Numbered from the stretch's first letter, positions 40,486-51,972 are shown. The stretch is DNA of 64,000 nucleotides from Puccinia triticina (GCF_026914185.1 NC_070574.1:4120501-4184500), one strand, 5' to 3'. The notes: generated by a model not told the origin, from the letters alone. Numbers and translations are program-made.

Positions 40486-40734
40486 TAAGTCCTAAGTCCC
40501 TCCCTGCGTTTGGCGGCACTTCTTTCACCACTCAGCCCCACATAGGGGCTGACTTAACTAAGCCTCCCGGGACCGGGGGTGCAGAGCACCCCAATGCGGA
40601 GCATCTCCCATTCTTCGGAGGTCGCGCTTCGCGCGAGGGCGCTTCGCGCCAGCCCAGGCTGTACCAGGGCCCTCCGAAGCAAGGGACTTGTGATAAGTCA
40701 GCATAGGGGGGACTTTGTTAAGTTAGGCAACACA
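40486..40734. mobile_element. GGGACTT-family foldback
   Basis: The left end AAGTCCTAAGTCCCTCCCTG and the right end GGGGGGACTTTGTTAAGTTA are inverted copies. Inside are GGAGGTCGCGCTTCGCGCGAGGG and GCGCTTCGCGCCAG. Similar to the elements at 5.3 and 2.6 kb. Confidence 0.55.
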
Positions 40735-41015
40735 GGGACTTGCAGTCACAGGTGCATCCTACTGCATCGCACAACACCACGGAGCGCCCCCAACCGCGGT
40801 TTGACGTGGGACGCAATGTAGAGACAACCCCTGCGACCCCACCCTGAAGTTTTGGTGTCACCCGGAGCGGGAGTGATCACCACCCGCAGTCGGCGCAACC
40901 TCCCACGTAATTCTCACATTCAGGGTCCGCGGTTGGCAAATTCCTCACTTTGGCCTGCCATGGGCGCCGCTGTTGGGGTCCGGTGAGCGGTTCATGAATG
41001 GCCCGGCAAAAAGTA

Positions 41016-41105
41016 TAACTTGCTACCGGGATCAAACCCAGAGCGTCACTGCACTTCGAGGAGGGAGGCAATATATTCAGCCTTGCCAACTGGGACACTA
41101 CACAT
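41016..41105 (-). other. tRNA-like sequence (SINE head or tRNA relic)
   Basis: The minus strand has an A box-like TGTCCCAGTTGGCAAGGC and a T arm CTGGG-TTTGATC-CCGG with a B box (GGTTTGATCCC). The spacing allows a long variable arm (Ser/Leu type). The acceptor stem is not convincing, so I do not call a working tRNA. Confidence 0.4.
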
Positions 41106-41213
41106 TTCTATGTTGGTCCTGCTGTTATTGTGTCATAAAGACCATTTCTCTAAATTTTGTCAGACAAAGTCTGCAGATTTGGACCATCCTTTTTTTCGTA
41201 ATTTCTCACTTAT

Positions 41214-41654
41214 CAACACTGGGTCGCTACGCTAACCATAGCAGTTAGCGTAGCGTAGCGCAGCGCAAATGCGCTATTTTTTAGCGTAGCGTTAGCGCAA
41301 TTGCACACATATGCGCTAACGCTACGCGCACGCGGTGCGCAGCTATTTTAGCTGATAGCGTAGCGTTAGCGCAGATGCGCGCAATTGCGCTAACGCTACA
41401 CATGCAGGGCGCAAAAGAGCGCACTCTACGCTGGGCTAAAGCGCCTTTAGCGGGAAAAAAGGGCTTTTTTTCCGCTAAAAGCGCTGTAGCGCAGCGCATC
41501 GACTGTAGCGGCGCGCTAACGCTAACAAAGAATTGGCGCGCTGTTAGCGCCGCTGAAAATTAGCGCAGCGTAGCGGCGCTAACAGCGCGCTAACGCTATG
41601 CAAAATAGATGGGCGCTTTTTGCCGCTACGCTAACGCGTAGCGACCCAGTGTTG
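41214..41654. mobile_element. 441-bp foldback of the TAGCG/CGCTA motif with 7-bp duplication
   Basis: The end CAACACTGGGTCGCTACGC is inverted as GCGTAGCGACCCAGTGTTG. The flanks share CACTTAT (41207-41213 and 41655-41661). The interior is almost entirely TAGCG, GCGCTAACGCTA and TTAGCGC on both strands. A sister copy lies at 57585-57915. Confidence 0.88.
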
Positions 41655-41743
41655 CACTTATGTAGCCTTTTTCCAAACATGGAAAGAGGCTCAGAAAATA
41701 TCTTCTTTTTTTAAAATATATATATATATATATATATATTTTT

Positions 41744-42085
41744 GGTTGGCCTAACGCGGGCTCAACCAGAGTGCAACATTGGTGCGCTACTCAGCGCCAG
41801 CCATGATTGGCTTGGCCCACCCGCTGAGTGAAGCTGTTTGGGCTCTTGTCATGCCCAACCAGCTTCCCCCGTGGGCACGCTGATCAGAGCCGGGATGGGT
41901 TGGCTGGGTTAGCCACGGCCAACCCAGGCTGAGTTGCCCTGCCTGCGGTGCTGGATGGGTTGGGTCAAGGGAGGCCCAACCAATCTTTGGCACAATCCGA
42001 TCCCGCGGTCCAACTCTGGGCGGGCAGGTTGGCGCCCACCTGGGCCAACCTTTCGCCGACCGCGCCGTTGGGCCCAGGTCAACCC
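41744..42085. repeat. GGTTGGC/GCCAACC motif foldback
   Basis: At least ten copies of GGTTGG(G)C or GCCCAACC on both strands, after a (TA)n tract at 41712-41740. CAACCAGAGTGCAACATT and TCAAGTGGTGGTGTACTG may be near its ends. Boundaries uncertain. Confidence 0.5.
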
Positions 42086-42819
42086 AAGCTTGAATTCAAG
42101 TGGTGGTGTACTGTCGCGTCATTGTTGCGGTTCCAATTCATGCGGGGTAAAGCGAGCTTAACTAGGCCTCCAGGCAGGAGCGGGAGCGAGCAGCGGAGCT
42201 GTCCACGCCAGTGGAGGTCTATACCTTAAGTCGGTATTCCCGCGTGATGAGTTTCCCAATTTCGCGGGAAAACTGTATATTTTTTCTTCTTCCTCCTGTA
42301 GCCGCTTCCTTCCTTGTCTTGGCTGAATTCCTTTCGCAAGCCATAAAGGCCTGCTTCTTGCCTTTCTTTTGGTGTTATGTACCTTTTTTTATGACACCTC
42401 ACTATTTTTATAGTGATTTTTGAGAAGCATGACTTTTCAATGTTTGAGGACTTGTTTTGGTGTGCGCGGGGTGCTTGAACCGCTTGTTTGGGCAAAAAAA
42501 AGTTCAAAGTGTGATTTTATGAAACACATTATGAAATCACAAAGTTATGTAGGTTTTCTGAGTTTGGGTTGGATGAACAGGAAGATGCTGCTCTTCCATA
42601 AACCCTGCCCAAACATCCTCAAAATTTTGAGGAAAGTGAGCAATTCAAGGATGAAGTTTCCTCCCACCAAAAGGTGGGAAACTCATCACGCGAGTTTGTC
42701 TTTTTTTTTAGTGCTTATTGATTTGACATTGCGCACTAGGTGAATACTAGGTTATGTAGATACATTCAATGATGTTTTGAAGAAGATACATGGTTGAATA
42801 ACTACAGTTATTTATATCG
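42086..42819. other. Spacer, no gene supported
   Basis: It has inverted text ATGAGTTTCCCAATTTCGCG (42247) against TGGGAAACTCATCACGCGAG (42675), so 42241-42700 may be another element of about 450 bp with about 20-bp ends (CGCGTGATGAGTTTCCCA type). Confidence 0.4.
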
Positions 42820-43120
42820 ATGAATGGCTTGGTTTTTATCCGGGTGATTTTTGAGAAGAAAAAGAAAAAGGAAAGAGACGCGCCTGAAGAAAATGATAAA
42901 AAAGGAAAATCCAACTCTTTCATCGAGTCTAAACCTTCACAAAAGCCAGATCCAGCCAACTTCCGTCACAACTGCGGCCCAGACAGTGCGTGCTATGTGG
43001 TTGCTCAAGCCACATACCCTGATGATGTAAGCAGGCAGGAAATTGACCGAACCCAACCCCCGCTAGGATCCAGCCCAATCTCTCCCAATGAGTACATGAT
43101 AATCTTCACACAACAACAGG
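42820..43120 (+). CDS. Unidentified partial coding exon
   Basis: An open frame, Lys-rich at first (EKKKKKERDAPEENDKKGKS), then PDPANFRHNCGPDSACYVVA and SPISPNEYMIIFTQQQ. It ends exactly at a good donor GTAAGTAAAT (43121). It looks like a real exon, but the family is not recognised and no following exon was found before the peroxidase fragment on the other strand. Confidence 0.3.
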
Positions 43121-43261
43121 TAAGTAAATCTTTTTTTTTTAAAAAAAATGAGAAGATTTTAATCTTCTTCATCAATATAGTTTTTAATGTTTCTGAATTG
43201 CTTGGTATCAATAATGAATCTTGCTAGTAGTTTGAAAGTCAACGGATTGTCGAGTAGATCT

Positions 43262-43733
43262 TTAAGTGCTCTCTGGCCCAACTCCGTCCTGGCGACCCGG
43301 ACACCACGGGATCTTGGGCCCACCAATCTCCTGGATCGCAGCCACCCCGGCAAACATCCAGAGGTCGGAATACGTCAGCCCCAAGCGGGCATACTTCTTG
43401 TAGATTGGCTCAAGCTTTTCCCGGGCTACACTCAGACCCGCGTTCGCGCCGTGGTTACTTTCAGGCTAACATTCCAAAAAACAATTAGCCCGATCAGTTT
43501 GGAAATATGTTTTTGAGAGGCAGAGATGTATTACTGACTGCAAAGCGCATTGAGGCCCCGTTACTGCCACTGGTCTTGGATTCCTTGTCGTAAGTCCCAG
43601 AGGCGTGCCAGGCGAGACGTACGAGGAAGGGAGCGTAGGACCCATTGTTGTTGTTACTGCCCCCCAAGGTTGCGGCGATATCATTATAAACCGCCTGGAA
43701 GTTGAGGTTACTGTTAGCGGACTTGGGGGTAGT
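43262..43733 (-). pseudogene. CCP1: Cytochrome c peroxidase fragment
   Basis: Class I haem peroxidase of the mitochondrial intermembrane space that reduces peroxide with cytochrome c. Minus strand, two exons. 43733-43539 reads [13 protein letters not shown], then the distal haem site [14 protein letters not shown] (catalytic Arg, Trp, His present) and [10 protein letters not shown]. The intron is 43538-43466 (GTCAGT...TTAG, 73 bp). 43465-43262 reads [39 protein letters not shown] and IPW.PGRQD, then reaches a stop. The proximal-His half is absent and the N-terminus stops at a TAA, so it is a truncated copy. No internal damage in the retained exons. Confidence 0.85.
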
Positions 43734-44424
43734 TTATCTCTTCTGGAAATTGGAGTTGGAGTCGAGGGCATAGAAGTACATAGGACATCCGGGAAGCTCA
43801 ATGCTGCACATACCCGCGGGTACTCGCCCTTCCTTCCTTGGCGGGTGCGGGTGCCCAAAATCTGGGGAGGGTACCCGGACTCGTTGGCGGGTACCCGGGT
43901 ACAAGGGGCCATCTTTAGTTTTGATCCCGCAGATATTGACGAGTGGTTTCCGCTCGGTGAGTTTTGGGGCAGGTGTGATGCCTAGTTACAAGAACCAGCT
44001 AGGCGTTGAGGTAAAAGCAATTTGGTCGTTGGGTGATGGGTTGCAAAGCTGGGGGGTGGCGAGGATGGTTTCAAGTCATAGCATTGGGTAGGGGTGGGAG
44101 CGACGTGGTGGTAGCCAAGGCCGCGGTCGTATCAAAGGGAACGGCAGGAGGAGCTAGGTGTTGGGATGAGGAAAACTGTTTGTTGAGTAGCAGGTTGTGG
44201 GGATTGGGGGGTGGCGATGGCGTTTAAAATTCATAACCGTGGGTGACAGTGGGATCGTTATGGCGGTAGGTGAGGCCGCGGTTGTCTGAACGGTAACGGT
44301 GGCGGTTGGAGGGTGATGGCGTTGTGGCGGTTGGTGGGGCAACGCTTGTCTGAATCAGGACCACGGAAGCAGGTGATGTGGGGGGTCGTGGTTTGGGGTG
44401 GTTATTGTCGGGTGCGAGCTAGGG
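43734..44424. other. GGGTACC and GGTGGCG motif zones
   Basis: 43805-43910 iterates GCGGGTACCCG-type words in both orientations. 44040-44400 iterates GGTGGCG and GGTTG. No gene supported. Confidence 0.4.
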
Positions 44425-44880
44425 AGTTGACTATAAAAGGGGGGGGGGGGGGGGGGGGGGGGGGGTGATTTAGGAGTAGGTTTACTTTAGGCGACTCACA
44501 AGCTGTAATTCCAGCCCGTGGGTTGTCTCACCCCCGTCCGCTGTTGCAATTGCGCAGTCCAACGGGGGATATTTGGGGACCCCCCTTGTGCTTTAGGGCT
44601 GGGGGTCCTCTTCCCAACGCTTTTTAACCCTGCTAGACAGGGATGGGCGTTGGGCCACGGTGTGTCAGCTTGCTGCGCTAGGTGGCTGGGGGGGGCTTTT
44701 GTGGGCGCTTTTTTTTGTAGTTAGTCTGTTTGTGTGCCAACTCACGGCCTTTTGGAGCATGTTTTGTCAAAGGGAGAACCTTTGATCTTTTTTTTTGAAT
44801 TTTGGCAAATTGTAGGAAGAACCCTTGAATTTTTTTCTACCAACCTGAGACTTTAATATACTTGGATTAATTTTGACTTG
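44425..44880. repeat. Block shared with 62.5-62.95 kb; TATA box and poly-G at its left
   Basis: CTATAAAAGG at 44429 precedes a run of about 27 G. The following CCAGCCC..GTCTCAC..GCTGTTGCAATTGCGCAG and AACCCTTGAATTTTTTTC..ACTTGGATT resemble, in order, the block at 62520-62950. It directly follows the 3' end of the LINE ORF2 on the minus strand, so it may be the LINE 3' untranslated region. In plus orientation it looks like a promoter and leader. Confidence 0.5.
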
Positions 44881-45482
44881 AATCTTCTTCTTTGATTTTG
44901 GTATTTTTTACAGTCAATTAAAAAGTGTTTAACGGTCTCCGGTCAATGGCAAAAGTTGCAGTTTGGTGAATTGATTTTGTTGATGTGGAATAGGAAGTCA
45001 TTTAGAGGGGAATGTCCCAATTGGAGTTGATAGATTGACGAACTCAGCCCTTGTTTGAGTTGATTTAATGAATCAAAAATCTTCATTGGTTTATTGGTAA
45101 GTGTTATTTGATTTTGATTGATCGGCTTTTTCTTCTTGTTGAATTGGAAATTGGTTTGAATAGATTGTTGAATATTAGAGAGTGTTCTGGGTTGTTGATC
45201 AAGGTTGAATAATTTATTTCTTTCCGGCACATCTTTAGCTAACTGGTCCACTTTCTTGTTTGCTGGAATTCCAACGTGCGCTGGGCACCAAAAAAGCAAA
45301 ACCAAAAATTGAAGGGATGAGATCAGAAAGTTGATTTTGTCAAAAATTTGGACAAAAACCGACTGATTTGACGTTGGCAAAGGAATGTGTGAGATAACTT
45401 GAAGTGTGACTTGATTGTCTGAAAAGATACTGATTTGATTGGAAAAGGGTAGGTTATTTTTCAGGAATTTGTTTTTGATCAT
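44881..45482 (-). pseudogene. LINE ORF2 C-terminus: RNase H and Cys/His knuckle
   Basis: SIFSDNQVTLQVI, LLFWCPAHVGIPANKKVDQLAK and LGHSPLNDFLFHINKINSPN are typical of the RNase H end of LINEs. The knuckle CNFCH-x-PETVKHFLIDC is cut by TGA at 44943-44945, where the family commonly has Trp, and continues to a stop near 44880. Confidence 0.85.
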
Positions 45483-47937
45483 GCCAAGGCCATATTAATA
45501 TTGATTGCTTGGACCTCAGCTTCAAAAGCCGAAGCCTTTTCGGCATTGTTGATCCAACAGGCGAAGGAGAAGGAATTATTGAGTAAAGCGGCCAATGCTG
45601 CACCTTTATCTGGGATATTGGAGCCATCTGTAAACAAAAGGATTTCATTTTTATTCTTTTTCTCAAACACTTGGTTAGTAACAATCTTCTTGGCTTTAAT
45701 CTTTTTGATCTTTAAATTATTAATTTTCAATTTAAAATTTAACCATGGCAGGAAAAGATGTTGTTTGATGGTTTTGATAGATTGAAAATCGTAACCCGGG
45801 ATAAGATGTTTGTCGAGAACATTGTGAATGGAAGATAAATGTGATTGAGGTGAGTAGTTGATTTCATTCTTGATAAGCCGTTTTATTGGATGATCATCTG
45901 TTGCTGTTAATTTTTTACACAAATACAAATGATTTTTTCTTTTAAGAATGTCAAAGAAGGGGATTAGCGGGGAATCTCTGTCGAGAGAGCTGCATGGTGT
46001 TGTCTTAAAAACACCAAGGATGACTCGGTTAGCTTGATTATTAATTTTACTTATAACATTTTTAACTGATGCTTCATTCCTTTTAGAAGCCCATATCGGA
46101 CTTCCGTAAAGAATTCTAGACCTTAAAGCACTAAGGGTGTTCAAAGTTGAAATCATAAAATTTTCAATGCATAAAATCATAAAATTATAAAACTTTCAAG
46201 TGATGATTTCATATATACCATTCTAGAAATGTTGCTCTAATTTGAGTGCTTAGGCGCAACATATTTTTTTCAGTTTAGAATTTTATGATTTTATGGTGTT
46301 ATGATTTTATGCAAGTCAACTTTGAACACCCTAACTGATAATCAGGTTTCTTGACTGTTGTAAGCCCAGCCCAAAAGAACATCGTGATATTCTGCTAAGC
46401 TGATCAATGATATTAACCCCACATTTCTTGACTTTATCAAGGTGAAGTTTAAACGATAGACGGGAATCAAGAATGATGCCGAGATATTTAACCGCATCAG
46501 AACAATCCATAAATACTTCTCCTAATTTGAACTGTTGAGTTGCGATGGACCGGTGAGTGAACATCATAAACTTTGCTTTCTTTTTATCAAAGATAGTGTT
46601 ATTCTTTTTGCCCCACATTAAGGACCTTTGGCCCTCATATTCAAGCGACAAAATCACATCCTCAACTTTTTTATTCGCAACAAAGTGAGTAACGTCATTG
46701 ATGAACCCAAGAGATATCTTGTTCTGGTTAAGATTAAGGGGATTACTGATAAGAAGATTGGAATTATATATGATATAAAAGATAGGTGATAATGGTGAGC
46801 CCTGTGGGAGCCCACATTTCAAGTCAAAAGAAGGGGAAAGATAGTCGTCCATACGAAGAGAGGTGGTACAATCAGACAGCAAAGATTGGATGATAGCTGC
46901 CAGGTAAGCCGGGATGTTATGTTTGGTGAGGGTATCAATAAGACAATCTTTGATGACCGAGGGATATGCAGACTTGACGTCAAGAAAAAGAGCTGATACT
47001 ACTTTGTTTTCTCGCCATTTTTGACGGATCCAGGAGGAAAGAAAGATATTGGCATCATCCGTACATCTCTTGGCTCTGCCTCCGAAATGGCCATGAGCCA
47101 GAATGCTGCTATTTTCAGCCCAGTACCTGATTCTTTTTGTAAGTAGGCTTTTGAAAACTTTCCCCAGACATGATAACAGCGCAATCGGCCGGTATGATCC
47201 GGGGAGCGCATATGAGTCTTTATCAGCTTTACAAATGATAACCGTAATCGCGTGTCTCCAAAATTTAGGGAAATAACCCAAATGGAGGCAAGCCGAGAAC
47301 AATTTAATGAGTAAGGGATTAATAACTTCCTTACTCTAACCAAGAATTTCATTTGCAATCTCATCATGGCCGCTTGCTTTTTTCTTGGGGAGCTTAGAAA
47401 GAATATTATCGACTTCAAGGCCAGACATTTCCGGGAAAAAGAGGGGGTTGGAAAAATCAGGCGGGGAAATGTCACTGGTGTCGCAATCAATAGGAACTTC
47501 CGAAGTTCCTTGAAATAACAGGTTAGCTCGTTCCTCTTTATCTGAGGTAAGTTCTTCATCTTCATTTAGCAATGGCGCAACATTGCCACTACTACACGGT
47601 TTGGTGAATTTGTAGGCTTTGAACAGTTGATGGTCCTTACACTCTGCCAAAAACTTTCGCCAGTGATTTTGTTTGAGTTTGAACACCTTCTCTTTGAAGA
47701 TCCTCTGCCAGTGATGATAGCAATCGCATGCTTGGACCAAATGAGCAACCAGCATCCATTTGCGGGCTTGATTTCTTTTCTTGATGATTGGTGAGAGAAT
47801 CTTGTTATCCCACCACGACTTTAATTTGGTACTGTTGATTTTGACTGTTTTTTTCTGTTTGTCAATTGAATTCTGAACGTTAAAGTTTTCACAAAATCAT
47901 CAATGTCAACGTTATTAAGTAAGGGGAAGTCGTTGAG
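45479..47937 (-). pseudogene. LINE ORF2 reverse transcriptase region, split by a MITE
   Basis: From high to low coordinates: a linker with stops (47.3-47.9 kb), KADKDSYALPGSYRPIALLS, FGGRAKRCTDDA, VVSALFLDVKSAYPSV (motif A with Asp), CGLPQGSPLSPIFY (motif B) and LGFINDVTHFV. The last is motif C, normally x-x-DD; the first Asp is Asn here (codon AAT, plus-strand T at 46699). Next come KYLGIILDSRLSFKLHLDKV, then the MITE at 46135-46331, then SALRSRILYGSPIWASKRNE and the start of RNase H (LLFTDGSNIPDKGAALAAL). Confidence 0.88.
46135..46331. mobile_element. Intact 197-bp MITE, TAA duplication, in the LINE
   Basis: GGGTGTTCAAAGTTGA is inverted as TCAACTTTGAACACCC. TAA flanks both sides (46132-46134 and 46332-46334), as for PIF/Harbinger MITEs. 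The interior is rich in ATAAAATCATAAAA. It is the reference for the split copy at 12.14/23.90 kb. Confidence 0.92.
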
Positions 47938-47940
47938 ATC

Positions 47941-48825
47941 TCAAACAGTAACAGACAAGTCGCTACAAAATTTTTCAATATCAAGACGTTTAAGATCAAC
48001 AGACAAACGAGTGATAGGAATAGGGTGAGGATTAAAGTTAAGTTGTAGAATAATAGCTTGATGGTTGGATCCAAAATTAACCAAAGAAGTATGACATGAC
48101 TGAATGAATTTAGTAGCTACAAAATTACTCCAGGTAAGATCAATGACCATTGGGCTTGATCTTCTACTGATGAAGGTGGGGTTTCCTTTTTCCGATATGA
48201 TCTTGAACCCATTCCTTCCACATGTTCTGATTAAATCTTTTGATTGTTGATGTGTATGTTTATAACTTGAAGGGTTCCATAACTGATGGTGCAAATTGGA
48301 ATCCATAAAAATAAATGAAGGGATACGTCGGTTGTTATGTTGTCCAAGCCAATCTGTATGCTGACCAATGCCTTCAAAAGACCTTGGAGGATTGTAGAGG
48401 TTGATAAGCCAGAGTTTCTGGATTTTACTGTGGTTGATTGTTAGATCGATTGCGGAGAGGATTTGGGAGCCGTCTTTCAGCTGGAGGATTTTGGCCAAAG
48501 AAAAAGTTTTGTCAAAGAAGAAACAGGTACGGTGTTTATTGTTGTAATTGGTTGGAGAATAATTTGAGTCGGGAATACATGTCCAGTTAACATAGTGTGG
48601 GAGTTTGAGCGTATGCGGATTAATCCATGGTTCTTGAAGAATCAGAATCAAAAAATTTAAGTCCGAATTTAACGCATTTGATGTGACATCAAAGGAATTA
48701 TGACAATTTAATTGAAGAATATTGAGGTTTGGTGAATTTGAAGCAGATGTTGACAAATCCGAGGAAACTGAGGTGGTATTTTGATTGGATAGTTGGTTTG
48801 GATACATAAGATTTTGACACATCAT
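47941..48825 (-). pseudogene. LINE ORF2 N-terminal endonuclease
   Basis: Apurinic-type endonuclease motifs: LNILQLNCHNS, ILQEPWINPHT (catalytic Glu), LINLYNPPRS, FIFMDSNLHHQLWN, VIDLTWSN and FGSNHQAIIL (terminal H). The start ATG overlaps the ORF1 stop (TGATG), a stop-start arrangement suited to re-initiation. It ends at TGA 47941-47943, which fits CGA after T, a TCG change. Confidence 0.88.
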
Positions 48826-50347
48826 TGATTAACAATATTTCGGCAAAAATTCTTTGTTTTAAGGGGACATTTGAGACTTAAAGGTGAATGAAAAAAACGG
48901 ACATTTTCATCATCGAATTCAGATGAAGAGTTAACACTTTTTTTGTACTGAATACACTTAACACATTTTTCATTACTGACGTCTGACTGACACTCATTGG
49001 AATTATGGGAATCACCACAGTGTTTACAAAGAGGAGAATTTTTACAAATCTGAGCAGTGTGACCAATTTCAAGGCATTGGAAACATTGGAGGGGCAATTT
49101 TTTGTAATGGGCCCCAGTCAAGGGTAGATGATAAAAAAAAAAAAAAGGCTTCCTTTCTCAATTTTGCGCGCAAGATCTTTATTGAAAAAATTAACAATCA
49201 GGGAACCATGAGATTTTTTATTAGCTTGGGGGTTGCCAAGCCATTAAGCACCATGAATGTGGTCAGGGTGGATATTATTTTCTCTACATAACTCAGCGAG
49301 TGTAGACTTGTTGGACGGAGTGAAGGAAATTGGAACCAAATGAAGAATAACCGGAAAGGTCAAGGGGGGAGTGATAAGGGTGGGATCACATAAATGAGTC
49401 CACTCATGTTTATGTTTGAGCAGCCAATCGGCTGCAAACCGGGTTTGGGTAAAGAACTTAAAGTCACCGGAAGGTAACCGGGCTACACCCTTAACTTTGA
49501 TGGTAGACCCATCAGCTGTAGTAGCTTCAATGTCTTTAAGAACATCATTCACTTTTTTGGTTATCTCCGGAGGAGACATTTGGAAGAACGGACGAGAGTC
49601 CGGGATAGTCTTACAAATAATAAGAAAAGCAGGTTTAAATTCATTCAACACCCTATTCGAGGGAGGAGGACAAAAAGTAACCGATTGGGGAACCACCGGA
49701 GTGTTTTTCTTAGTAGCTGAGGCCCAAGACGGGCTATTTTTAGGTTCCAAGCGAACCACAGAGTTTATTGACTTCTCCATAGAGTCTAAGCGCTTGGTGA
49801 TCTTCTCCACAGCGGAGAGAGTTTGAACACTAGCGATCTTCTCGATCACTAAGAGAGGAGACAAGGTTTTAACCTTCTCCGCGTTTATGAAGATACTCCC
49901 ATCTGGGTTGGGATGGGCAAAGATCTCAGCGATCGCACTAAGAAACCCATTATCAGGGTTTTGAGGGTTGTGGCGGGACTGAGCGAGGGGTGGATTATGA
50001 GAGAAATCCAACTGAATAGGGGGGTTCACGTAAGGCTGATTTCGCAAATCAGCAACCAAAACCAGCAGATGCAGCTTTTGAAAATCGTGAGAAAGCAAAA
50101 AGGTTTGGCTGGGCAGCTCCCCTTTGGAAGCAATCTGCAAGGCATAAACCTTACTCACAGGTGCATGAGCAGACGAAATCAGCATTGCTTTTTTTGCAAC
50201 GTGAACCCCCCTAATCGGGGTTTGGGAACGGTCAGGAGAGTTCGACTGGTCCATAGACGAACCGGAGGCAACAATATCCTCCATCTCTATGGTTTTTGAC
50301 CAACCGTCCTGATCAGCCCGAGAACCATGAAGGTTCTTGGGCGGCAT
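48822..50347 (-). pseudogene. LINE ORF1 (Gag-like) with zinc knuckles
   Basis: 50347-49244 carries an N-terminal acidic/Ser region, VEKITKRLDSMEKSINSVVR (coiled coil) and a domain with EITKKVNDVLKDIEATTADG. A TAA at about 49251-49253 and an A run near 49135 break it. The C-terminus then has two knuckles, CFQCLEIGHTAQIC and CKHCGDSHNSNEC. Role by analogy: RNA-binding nucleoprotein. Confidence 0.8.
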
Positions 50348-50744
50348 ATTGCTGGCTATGCGAGCCGAATAAGGTAAAAACCTTGTGCTTTTTTTGGGGG
50401 GGTTGGAAAACTCAATCTTTAACGATTCGGAAAGAAAGAGGGAAAGGGGAGGGGGGATAAGAAGGGGCGAGGATGAATATGGAAGATGAACGAATAAAAG
50501 GGAAGATACTTTGGTCGGGGTTTTTGGTTTTGAAGGTGGATGGTTTTTGAGGGGGATCGGTTTTTAGTGGTTGATGTTGAGTTTTCCACGCGAGTTTGTC
50601 GAGCCAGCCAAATGGCTGGCGCACCCCGCAGCAGGGGACTTGTGTTAAGTTCGGGGGTAAAGCGTCTCCGTGCGCTCCCCGAGGTGTACATCTGCTGTGA
50701 GCAGAGCATTCCGTCATTTCGCATCTCACCAACAACCTCACACG

Positions 50745-51972
50745 ATGGTCTCGATCAGTAAGACCGATGAGTTCAAGACAGTGATCCAATCCAAGAGGAA
50801 AGCAAACGGTCAAACAACTACCCGTCCCGAGCGAACAACCCGCCCACTTAATTCAAACTCCGATACTTGGACCAAAGAAGCTCAGCTGGTTGTGAGTAAG
50901 TCTTCTAGCTCATCATACATTGTCGTCCTTCTTTATCTTCCAAGACAAAGCGATACTGACCTGGTTTATTTCTTTTTCGATCGGGCGGATTGTGGTAACC
51001 TAGACCAACAATATTCAAGAGTTAATTGATTTTTTGAGTAGCATAAGACGTGCGTATCTGGATCCGAGTCCATCGGGCACCAGTGGACAGTTCCAATCAA
51101 CAAATTCGAACGAACGAACAGTCGATCTTTCGAAAGGCTTCCAAGGATTCTCGAACGTCAGATGGTTCAGCGAAAATGAGAAAGACCAGATCGATACCTT
51201 GGTCGCTGTTGGACTGAAGAAATCCGTCCAAGGCGTTAGAGCAATCGAAGCTGCCGAAAAATGTAACTCGCCCAAACGTTGCCTTACTCGTTTTCCAAAT
51301 TGTATTTAATGAATTTCTTAGCTGACAAACCGTCTTCAAATAGCTCGAAAAGCTCAACAAGACAACGAACAATCCAATGCTCTGAGTCGCTTTTTGGGGA
51401 TCTCTCTCAGCTCACAATCGATAGCCAAGGAACAATTCAACGGTCATCGAGCATCAATCCTATGGTTTTTGAACCAACGATTGACCGATCTTGGCAAAAT
51501 GATCAAAGACCAACAAGAAACTCGAGCTAAGAAGAAAATGGAAAAAGTGATGAAGAGCGGCTTGGCACCAGCTATCTATGTGCCGAAGTTTGATCAGCTA
51601 CTCGACCAAGAATCGGTGGATGAGCCAGGGATTGAGAACGTACTAACGAGTGCACAGATCCAGCAGTTTGAAAAAGAATCGTCTGAGGTCTTGAAGGCGA
51701 CCGAAAACACCTTAAAGTCGATTAAACAAACCGAATCATCGTTATTGGAGATCTCCAATTTGCAGACCGAATTGGTCTATCATCTCACTCAACAGAACGA
51801 AATGATCGATCAACTATGGGATGACTCAATCATCTCCACTGGCAAAATCAAACAAGGCAACCAGCAACTCTTAAGTGCAAGTGAATCTAATAAAGAGAGT
51901 CGGATGTGGCTACTAGTCTTCTTATTGGGTTCTAGCTTTGCGTTGCTTTTTGTGGATTACATGGCTTCTTAA
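50745..51972 (+). CDS. UFE1: ER SNARE of the Ufe1/syntaxin-18 family
   Basis: A t-SNARE of the endoplasmic reticulum for retrograde Golgi-to-ER fusion. Three exons: 50745-50891, 51004-51262 and 51344-51972 (phase 0 and phase 1 introns of 112 and 81 bp), 344 residues. The N-terminus has TDEFKTVIQSKR, like the syntaxin-18 N-terminal motif, then NIQELIDFLSSIRRAYL and VRAIEAAEK helices. The SNARE helix runs about residues 260-320 (LEISNLQTELVYHLTQQNEM, IDQLWDDSIIS). A single C-terminal membrane segment (MWLLVFLLGSSFALLFVDYM) ends near the terminus, so it is tail-anchored. Reading is intact across all exons. The LINE lies head to head upstream and may have brought in the GGGACTT text near 50.63 kb. 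Confidence 0.85.

Larger units (their letters stand above)
44881..50347 (-). mobile_element. Near full-length LINE (APE-type, with RNase H), broken
   Basis: Minus orientation: ORF1 (50347-48822, one stop plus an A-run insertion), then ORF2 endonuclease, reverse transcriptase, RNase H and a terminal Cys/His knuckle (to about 44870). This is the domain order of Tad/I-like non-LTR elements. Stops at 49251 (TAA), 47941 (TGA) and 44943 (TGA), frame changes around 47.3-47.9 kb, and a 197-bp MITE at 46135 make it inactive. The 5' untranslated region probably extends to about 50.6 kb, just before UFE1, on the opposite strand. Confidence 0.9.

Noticed and set aside
41708..41741. (TA)n tract as a functional element
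   Set aside because: Simple microsatellite without other signals.
43159..43353. Minus-strand frame ending LARFIIDTKQFRNIKNYIDE
   Set aside because: Overlaps the peroxidase exon in another frame; the coding-like tail has no recognised homologue and no start.
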